Source: Siderastrea siderea (lineage: Eukaryota; Cnidaria; Anthozoa; Scleractinia; Rhizangiidae). Taken from it: a DNA stretch of 64,000 nt. Positions 57,001-64,000 of this stretch are shown one piece after another. The stretch lies in assembly GCA_964030785.1 (NCBI GenBank), contig OZ034975.1:46588569-46652568 (forward strand), read 5' to 3'. The translations under genes and the position numbers were made by a program. The notes beneath the pieces are model-generated. The model saw only the letters and a program-made list of their open reading frames with translations, did not search any database and had not been told where the DNA came from. Each line of letters begins with the position of its first letter. The first letter of the stretch is position 1.

Positions 57001-60000
57001 ATCCGATTGACAGGCTCCCGTACAAACAGGGGCACCCAATGAGAAAATTTTAGCGAAATACTTCAAACATTTTTTTCTACTTTTTTAGATTGTTTCAGAG
57101 CTTTTTAAAGGCATATTTGTGTCAGTTAACACACGTTGATCTGTTTGGAGGTTTTAGCTGAAAATTGGGGCCGCACAAAATTTTAGGAAACAATCCCATC
57201 TGCCAAATTTCTGTGCTGCTGATAGCTCGCTGAAAATGCTAGCTGACTTTATTTTACAGTCCAAACGATACATTTGTCCCTCCAGGAGCAATAGGAATTA
57301 ATCAGTCCCCTCACTATGAAGGTCTGAGGTGATGTTTTGGCAAAAAAATATCTAGGTTTCACTGCAGTTAAATTTAAATATCTCAGGTGATTTAGACCTC
57401 ACCAAGCATATATTAAAAGAACTGTTGGGTGCCGCTGTACAAAGTTAACCTTTTTTTACAATCTTTCATATCAGTGCAAAGCAAAGTTACAAGTTACATT
57501 GTGCTATGGAATATTGATTTTATATTATGACATTTGACCATTTCACCGAGTAGGGGTGGGGAATATTAAATTTGAGACTTTGCGAGATGGAGAGACAATC
57601 ATTCTCTTGTGTGATCCAGGGATGCTTTCAATTTTTAAATTGCAAGACCCTCAATTTTTAAAGAGTTTCTAAATGTGAGTCCAAAGTTTCTTTCTGTTGC
57701 TTATAAATTGTATGCTTTAGTCTTTGTATCGGTAAACATTTTGTTGGTGACATTTATTTTATCAAATTCCTGGTGCTTGTTTAATGTGGACACCCAATTA
57801 ATAGAGACACTTAAACTAGTGCTGTCATTGTGGTGTCCATATTAACCAAGTGACACTGTCCCATTCCTGAAATTAGCCTTTCTTTCTTTCATAAGCCCAC
57901 CCTCATCTTTCACATAATATATCAAACACGAGAAGGAGTGTTTTAGCAGGATACCGAGAAGTAGGTTGAAAAAATGAGGTGCAGTCAAGTTTTTTCAACA
58001 GAATTCAATATCTGATGAAACACTCTTTCATTAAGTTTTTGATATGGCTTCTCCAATCATTTGTAATTCTTGGAGAAATTCAAAGCAAAAGTTTGCAAAA
58101 TTTTGTGCTAATTAAGATCCAGTATCCAAACCACTGTCACAGTGGTAGTGATTTCCTTTGTTTTCTCTTTATGAATTATTAATGAGTTTGAGAAATTTTT
58201 CTGTCATCTAGATGCACTAACATTAGGAAGAATTCAATCGGGTTTGCAAATGCCTAAAATCTAAAAAACTTTACACATTTTGTTTTGTCTATTTTCTGTT
58301 GTTAGTATAAGGGCAACCTCTCCATTATGAAGCGTGTGTTCTGCATAATAATTAAAAATTATTATTAGTCTTAGCTTAATATGCCTTCTCCCTCTAATAA
58401 ACAACCCCCCCCTCCCCCCTTCCAATAAACCCCCTCTCTCCCTTCACCTAGCCAAAAGTTTAATTAGCCCAATGGGTTCTGAGGAAATAACATATTACAT
58501 TCATAATAAAAAGGTTATAGAAAAAGAGCTACTATCCAGAGCAAGAAGTGATGGTTATTGTTGGAAAGAATTGTGACAAACTGATTCTCCCTAGTAGGGT
58601 CATCAGAAATAGTAGACAATGAAAAAACCAGTGGTACAGGAAAAAATAGATGACTGTGTTATTTCAATAATTTGCTGAACAAGCTGTCCTTCTTCAGGGA
58701 GATACACAAAATCTTGAACATTACAAAGCTTACGATAGTTAACAAATAAAAAAGCCAAAACCGTGCTTTGTTCTGTGATAAAGCACACAAGGAAGTGACG
58801 AGAGCACGAAAGAAGTGTAGTGTGAACACGAGCCGCAGGCGAGTGCTTCTCCCTACTTCTTGAGTGCTCTCGTCACTTCCTTAAGTGCTTTATCACAGAA
58901 CAAAGCACGGTTTTGGCTTTTTTATTTGTTTTATAATATAGCTTTGCTCATATTTGTAAAGAAACTGGCTTTTAATTGCAAGAAATCAAGGTTTTTTCAT
59001 AGCTTGCAAGCGCGCGCAAGAAAGGTTTTCAGTTTGCCAGCGCGCGCAGAATGGCGTCACAGGCTACTCCGTGCATCTGTACTCTGATAAAGCACGCTGT
59101 TTCAACCAATCAGAGCGCGCGTTATATCGAAACTTTATTATAATTTTGTTTAAATCGCTATAATTTTGTTGAGATGTATTTCCAGTGAAGGTCTGCCATG
59201 TCGCTGGATCCAGGAACAGCTTGCCGAGTGCAGCTTTTCTGTTTAACTTTGTCATCAGAAATAAGCTATTGTTTCTCTTTACCAGTTCTCCCCTCACCCC
59301 CACCCCCTTTTCCAACAAATATCAGATCTGAGGGAAGGTATTTTAAACCTCAAACCTTCATACCTCCTTTTATCAGCCCCCCTGATGTGGTTGTTCTCAT
59401 TACTGTTGTTTCAGGGTATTTGCAGCACCTTGGAATGTTGAATCAGCTTTTAACCCTGAGCCATCAGCTCAACAGCGATGCATTCAACCTCACAAATCAC
59501 AAATACCTGGCTCATCAAACAGCTCTTCTTTATGTGAGTACTTGATGGCAAATACTGTTTTATTCAGCTGAAGGGCCAAGCCATTCTGAAGACAGGTGGA
59601 GGCAAAGCTGTGATGAGAGTGTGAGCCCAAGAGAAGAACTTTGGCAGACAAATTATTTAGAGCGGCAACAGGTTATCAAAAAGAATAAAGCTTTATATTA
59701 GGTATTACAACTGGGCTGTTGTACATCCACTGAATTTAGACCTACAAAAAAGATGCCCCAAGTGAACAATTATGTCTCTTAAAACTTATAAATATGGTGT
59801 GACGTTGCAGGGGTTTTAATAAAATTTGAAGTTGGAGTACAATTTTAAGGGAAAACCACAAGTTTAGCAATAGGGCAACTGCTAAAACCAGATTTCAGCA
59901 AAAACCACAGTCAAGGTGGGTACTGTGTTGGGTGAGTGCGAGTGAAAACCAGATGATATAGGCAAGTTGCTTGTGAGTTAAACCAATGGTATTGCTACAA

Positions 60001-62521
60001 CTGGGCAAACTTGGTTAAATGGCAGGCATTCTCTCTCCTTATGGCTTTGCTTGGCCCTGCCCCAGGAATGCAAACATGCCTGCCCTTACTGGCTACATTT
60101 TATTACATGTATATTTATCCACATCTGTTAACAGCATTCAAAGTATTTCATTAACCATCAACTGTGAAGTGGTGGTCAAACTGGGTACATTTTACCGTTA
60201 ACTGTCAACAGATGCAGTTGTCATTAATCCCTTAATGATCATCCTATGTGCACTTGCTTAATCTTTTAAACATACTCTGATGTAATGCCTGAATATTTTT
60301 TGAGAAAACACTCTGTGTAATCGCCGGCATTAAATTGATTTTAGTTACATTTTTAGGATCTAAAAATTCATTTAACCATGATGTAAGCTTTCAAATCCAT
60401 TGGAGGATATATCCAGAAATGGTGCGAGACCTTTCCCAGAGATGGTGAAAGACGTGTGACAAACTGGGTTACTAGGAGCTTGTATCCACTGTCTTGACTG
60501 AATCAAAGTGAGGCCTGGCAGCATATTTCAGTGGCCTCTCTAATTCCTCTCACGAGGGTGTCATCTATTGCAGCGATTGTAGAGGAAGAACTGCCTGGGG
60601 CATTGCCACTTTCCTTAAGGTTTCCTCTGCTCACCCACTGCAGTTATCAACACTTTTGTAATGTTGTCTTGCTGCTTGAGCCTGGTCTGAAAAGGTCTTG
60701 TCAACTCTCTGAATGTAATTCTGTTCACTGTCCTCACACTAGATCTTTATACACCACCCCCATTTCATATCCTTGGTTGTGAGGTCATTTGGGTGTATCA
60801 CTTGTTGTCTGATGGTGTACACGTGCTTGTATTTGTAGTACGCATACCCCAGTCCCTTGTAACAGCAGTGTTGTCTAAAATTCTTCTTTTTTCTTCCAAC
60901 AGCAATCAGTGAATCAAGCCGGAGTTCCCTTGGTGAACTACAAAAAGAATATTGAATCTAATTTCAAAAGTCTGAAAGCTGATTTGGTTCCAAAAGACAA
61001 GGATTCTGTTCCAAAATTGCCTCAGAACCAGAAGGAATGGTGAGAATTAGTCTGGAAAAAAACTAATTTCATTCATCACAGAAACATTGTTTTAAAATAA
61101 TATTTTGTGGACAGCTTCTTTGTTTTGTTGGGGAATCAGACTGTGCTGAGAAAAAAAGGTTTTAAAAATTCTTTAGGTACAGTTACTGGGCAATTTCTCT
61201 TGTAATTTTCAACACAATGGTGCTTAGAGCATTGCAAGCTAAGTTGGAGAATGTGTTACACTCTAATCATATCTTGCAATATGGCAGAACATATAGGAGT
61301 AATCTGCATTTCCTACAACTATCAGGATGGTTTTGCTTTTTGAGAAAAACTATGTTGTGAGTTGTTGGAAAAGGAGGCTAGTGTTCTGTTTCACGTGTCA
61401 TTTTGAGTTAAATTGCACCATGTTACATGTATTCTACAACTTGTCTCACAATGCTTGTGTCAGCAATGCATTCTAGCTGCAAAAAAAATTGGCTACTTGC
61501 AATTATGTCTACTTACAGAGTCCAATGGACTAAAATTGTCTTTATATTATAAAAATACTGCTCACATGTTCTGTGAAACAATTCAAGTCCTTTTTTCTCT
61601 AGTTTAGCTTAATGTCTGGACAATTTCTTGACCTAGTGGTAATATGGGTCGCATGTAATTCATATTTTATTATAATATTTATAATAATTATTGAAACAGT
61701 AAGTTAGCCATCAGTATCATTAAGATTGGAAGTACCACCCCACCTAGCAATCACCCTATCAGAAAGATTACATTATATTAAGGAAAGAAGTTGGACAAAC
61801 TCCCTGATTTATTGCCAAGGATGATAAGTTGAATGGCCTGATGTAAGTGATATTTTGCACTTGAAATTGAAGTTACTTCAAGTTAGCTCTACTTCTACTT
61901 CTTACAGACTGTTTATCCTGTAAAAATTATTTTTTGATATTCACATTTTGACCTGAATGCTTAATTTCAAAGAGTTATTGCATTACTTAAATCTTAAAAG
62001 CTCAGGTAATTTAAAGGAACGAGGAGCACATGTTCAGTTGATTTCTATTGTTTTGGCTTGAACAGGAGACAAACGAAATCAGTCATGCTTTGCATATTTA
62101 CTTGCTTCAGCTTTTTGCAAAAATAAATGTTCAGGTACTTATTCTTTAGTCATCAGTTCAAATATAAAAACTTGATTTACGTCACTTACACAAAATCATC
62201 ACTAACACCCCTCCTCCATTAATCCCTTCAATTGTCTAACTATCATAGCTGGTTACTGTTCACCCTCATATCCTGCACCATAAGGTGTGTAAATCTGGAT
62301 TTATTTATTGAAGTGAAAAAGGTCAGAAAACGTGGGGTGTTTGGCAGACATTAATCATGTTATGTTGCCACTGCTGAGTAATCATAGGAATGTTATTTTG
62401 CATTTTTTCTTACAGGATCAATGGCATCACAGGCAATATTATTGATGCCATCCAATCCTTGCCCCCAGGCCTCACTCAGCCAATGATCTCAGCCATGACA
62501 TTTGTTGAACAGCAGCGATGA
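48033..62521 (+). CDS. Multi-exon gene, helical protein of unknown function
   Basis: Coding exons are 48033-48102 (MNVERVAFPGPLCAP...), 48206-48321 (phase 1 in, phase 0 out), 53673-53740 (phase 1 in, phase 0 out), 56684-56789 (phase 0 in, phase 1 out), 59415-59533, 60903-61039 (phase 0 in, phase 2 out) and 62416-62521 with TGA. All joins from 53673 onward agree in phase. Between 48321 and 53673 the phases differ, so at least one exon is missing from my model. The seven known exons encode about 240 residues, mostly amphipathic helix by eye, with 'VLFEKMREMLHFLPDP', 'YLRQTGLSLLFPRVASYLS' and 'LGMLNQLLTLSHQLNSDAF'. It ends 'AMTFVEQQR'. No signal peptide, membrane segment or familiar catalytic motif. 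The introns carry several transposons. Confidence 0.72.
48545..48570. repeat. Poly-G run
   Basis: About 20 G residues with one T interruption inside the second intron of the 48-kb gene. Confidence 0.9.
48844..49565. mobile_element. hAT-like non-autonomous element
   Basis: Inverted arms of about 110 bp begin 'tagcctgcgcgcaggcat' at the left and end 'gtgcgcaggcta' at the right. They share 'gatactggaacatgattag' and 'gaagcaaagga'. An imperfect 8-bp duplication flanks it (tgtgggtc at 48836-48843, cgtgggtc at 49566-49573), the size typical of hAT transposons. It has no transposase and lies in the intron after exon 2 of the 48-kb gene. Confidence 0.65.
50033..50155 (+). CDS. First exon of a transposon-borne gene, unknown
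   Basis: It lies inside the TTAA-flanked element and reads outward-in from the left end. It encodes 41 residues starting MSTVDCETSEEYFYDSKQ, very acidic and Ser-rich, ending FFFPYD directly at a GTAAGA donor in phase 0. The following 3' exons were not found and may have been destroyed by the LINE insertion. Such acidic starts occur in several transposon-encoded proteins; I cannot name this one. Confidence 0.45.
51222..51735 (-). mobile_element. LINE reverse-transcriptase C-terminal fragment, nested
   Basis: The minus-strand frame 51733-51419 encodes 104 residues ending a LINE ORF2: 'AVAKLRLGNYNLRIENGRH', then 'PGHLRICQCCSSNEVENEVH' followed by 'FLLSCNRYD', and 'RKSLMDDI'. The Cys-x2-Cys followed by Glu-x-E-x-H-F-L-x-x-C is the typical CCHC-like tail of many animal LINEs. 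The 3' untranslated part ends at a GTT-repeat tail (seen on the plus strand as 'aacaacaacaac' near 51222). It is 5'-truncated and inserted within the Kolobok-like element. Confidence 0.78.
52050..52330 (-). pseudogene. Decayed THAP-type zinc-finger reading frame
   Basis: On the minus strand, starting from an ATG near 52301, the sequence reads M-T-G-N-T-C-V-V-Q-C-Y-N-N-K, with the C-x4-C spacing of a THAP domain. After frame changes come 'CEFQPERHFDHFTDEFF' and 'IPLPIPTIWKK', which resemble the C-x2-H and Ala-Val-Pro-Thr-Ile blocks of THAP. Stops and frameshifts interrupt it. Its position at one end of a TTAA-flanked element fits a Kolobok-type transposon. Family recognition is by eye. Confidence 0.5.
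54660..54789 (-). CDS. Left palindrome exon (MAAVFDF...), unknown
   Basis: 130 nt from ATG at 54789 down to a GTAAGT donor at 54659. It encodes MAAVFDFVFELFGRLVQG, continuing 'IGFQKAELKPLLCEYGETK', then phase 1. The mirror copy is at 55022-55151. The two differ at roughly ten residues without any stop or frameshift. Downstream exons were not found on the minus strand. It could be the first exon of a transposon gene or a duplicated host exon. Confidence 0.4.
55022..55151 (+). CDS. Right palindrome exon (MAAVFEL...), unknown
   Basis: 130 nt from ATG at 55022 to a GTAAGT donor at 55152: MAAVFELMFELFDRLIRG, continuing 'IGFQKGELKPLLCEYGETK'. Length, phase and donor are identical to the minus-strand mirror copy. 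It reads in the same direction as the surrounding gene and could be spliced into it only as an alternative first exon. No 3' partner exon was identified. Confidence 0.4.
58742..58930. mobile_element. Hairpin MITE
   Basis: 'acaaataaaaaagccaaaac' and 'cgtgctttgttctgtgataa' at the left are matched by an almost perfect inverse ending 'ggcttttttatttgtt' at 58930. The spacer of about 60 bp is itself partly paired ('cgagccgcaggcgagtg'). A related motif, 'tgataaagcacgctgtttca', lies at 59083-59102, perhaps the true end of a longer element. Confidence 0.8.
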
Positions 62522-62662
62522 TAGTCAAGTAGTTAATAGTGCTTCTTTGCAAGTATTGGCTTTAATTGTGATGCTTCTCTGTTTTGAAAGTTTAAAGAAA
62601 GACTGAAAAGCAGTCTGAAATGTGTGTTAGGGGAGGAGACGTCTGTCGACAAACTAACTTAA

Positions 62663-63056
62663 GGGTGGTGCCTCCTAATACAGATGTATTTTTGCAAAGG
62701 TTATGACTGTGGGGAAAAAGAAGATCTTAGCAAGGGTTATTGAAATCCAAAAAGAAAAATGTGGGTAACCATGCATTTTTTAGAGATAATTAAGCAACCA
62801 TAATTCTAAAAAAGCGTTAAAATACAAAGAATGTATAGGAATTTCTTTCCAAATTTAAGCTCAATTGTCTCTGAAAAATGCGTGGTTACCCCCAATTTTC
62901 TTTTTGGATTCTGATAGCCCTTGCTAAGATCTTCTTTTTCCACATAGTCATGAACCGCCCAAAAATATTGTTGTATTAGTGGGCAAATTCCTTAAGAAAC
63001 CTGAATATCCTGAGATGCGCAGAACGTATGCGCAGTAACAAAAGGAGGCACCGTCC
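62663..63056. mobile_element. TTAA-flanked MITE
   Basis: 'gggtggtgcctcct' at the left and 'aggaggcaccgtcc' at the right are inverted, each flanked by TTAA (62659-62662 and 63057-63060). Interior arms around 'agaagatcttagcaagggtt' and its inverse 'cccttgctaagatcttctt' pair over about 120 bp. It lies downstream of the 48-kb gene's stop and may be in its 3' UTR. Confidence 0.8.
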
Positions 63057-63202
63057 TTAAAAGGGGCGGGAAAGATTACAAGCAGAATGATCAGTAAGTT
63101 TGGTGAGGTGAAGTATTGAAAATCAATCAAGATGTGATCTGTCAAATGCCACATAAAATCTTTGTGTCTTCTAGGTTCTCCAAAATCCATAAACTATTAC
63201 AT

Positions 63203-63450
63203 CTGGTTTCTATTGGTTTGTCAACCACAGTCCCCTTTGAACTTCAGAAAAAATTACCACAATTTTAGTGTTATTGTAATGTTTTAGCCAATAGAAAGCC
63301 TTTAGTATAGGGCTGCGGTAGAGACTGGTTTTTAATGGTTTGTCAACCACACTCGTCTTTGAACTTCACAAAAAAGTATAATTACAGTTTTACTGTTATT
63401 GTAATGTTTGGCAGCGAAATAAAGGTCTTTAGTATAGGGTGGCAGTAGGG
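63203..63450. repeat. Two-unit tandem duplication, period about 121 bp
   Basis: 'ggtttgtcaaccaca' and 'tagtatagggctgcggtag' occur in the first unit and near-identically in the second (starts near 63203 and 63324). Confidence 0.75.
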
Positions 63451-64000
63451 ACTTGGCATATAAAATTAAAGGCAGAGTTTCATGGTTCAGCGCATGTGCG
63501 AGCGATGACGTGAGCGCTGTCAAGATAATTGTTTTTAGACCAATTACAAGCGCATTCACAACCCTGGCGGGATACGGCGGTAAATTGTTATAACTTGTTG
63601 TCGATAATATATGAAATGTCAGGCCAAGCACGACTGCCGCTAGTTGTTGAAGTTATTCCAGCCTTCAAAATAGAGCTTGCCCACGTACAATCGTAACAGC
63701 TTTGTCCCTTTGATCAAGATGATTTGAAGGCGACACAGCGAAATTGTGCCGGTAAATTGCGTGGTTGACCTATTGATCCGGGAGAAACCTCAAGCTGTGA
63801 TACTGTTTGGAGTGTTTGATGTTCTTAGAGCCGTTTGAAATCTTTTTGCCTCTGTATGTGCTAGTTCTTTGGCAACTAGTTAGGTTTTTGTGCTCAGTTT
63901 AATTGCAAGATTCCTAAAAGCCGCTTAAAAGAGTGACGTTTAATTTATGAAAGGATCCACGAGTTTCTTAATACATAATTTGATGTTTGCTTGCGGTTAT
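63451..64000. other. Right edge, no supported gene
   Basis: A short plus-strand frame starting at 63616 (MSGQARLPLVVEVIPAF...) could be a first exon of a gene extending past the window, but no convincing donor is seen. A 'gatgacgtgagcgc' word near 63504 resembles a CRE-like site. Both are weak. Confidence 0.25.

Noticed and set aside
1..64000. Search for tRNA, rRNA and other structured RNA genes
   Set aside because: I saw no convincing tRNA A/B boxes with a foldable cloverleaf and no rRNA-like blocks. The hairpins present are explained by inverted-repeat transposons.

Overview
The window is nuclear DNA of an animal. Genes are broken into short exons with GT-AG introns, AATAAA signals follow the last exons, and AT-rich intergenic DNA is full of small inverted-repeat transposons, microsatellites and LINE fragments. 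Nothing looks bacterial. The compact tandem gene family with 73-91 bp first introns and the dense MITE load make me suspect an anthozoan cnidarian (coral or anemone). That is inference; no marker gene proves it.

Left part (1-31 kb): the main content is a head-to-tail, all-plus-strand tandem array of small paralogous genes. Ten have a readable coding structure (starts near 4765, 5838, 7415, 9049, 10499, 11537, 13198, 14887, 17988 and 21120). An eleventh, divergent copy ends at 27373, and isolated exon relics lie near 20374 and 24319. The usual plan is exon 1 (112-142 nt), a 73-91 bp phase-1 intron, exon 2 (96-129 nt, multiple of three), a second phase-1 intron, and a short exon 3 with the stop. 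A further intron then starts 2-20 nt after the stop, followed by a terminal 3' UTR exon. The proteins are 87-113 residues, with no signal peptide, membrane segment or conserved cysteine pattern. They look rich in beta strand and share a core of a hydrophobic 'T-[IV]-x-[VI]' strand, an Asn/Asp-Gly turn, 'F-x-I-x-R', and a Gly-Gly at the exon 2/3 junction. I do not recognise the family; it is my best candidate for an undescribed system. A 106-bp satellite sits in both orientations in the introns and at the downstream edge of the array.

Middle part (31-48 kb): no convincing host gene. It holds palindromic or TIR elements (33.98-34.92, 37.36-37.75, 42.09-42.35, 45.28-45.46, 45.62-46.18 kb), a 70-bp minisatellite (40.93-41.46 kb), a LINE reverse-transcriptase 3' fragment (42.87-43.3 kb) and microsatellites.

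Right part (48-62.5 kb): one plus-strand gene of at least seven coding exons (48033-62521) encodes a helical protein I cannot name. Its introns hold a hAT-like element (48.84-49.57 kb), a 2.84-kb TTAA-flanked Kolobok-like element with a nested LINE fragment and a decayed THAP-like reading frame (49.79-52.63 kb), a 1.07-kb palindrome carrying two mirror-image copies of one open exon (54.37-55.44 kb), and a hairpin MITE (58.74-58.93 kb). After the gene lie another TTAA-flanked MITE (62.66-63.06 kb) and a small tandem duplication (63.2-63.45 kb).

All gene models were read by eye from splice signals and reading frame. No database comparison or transcript evidence was available.
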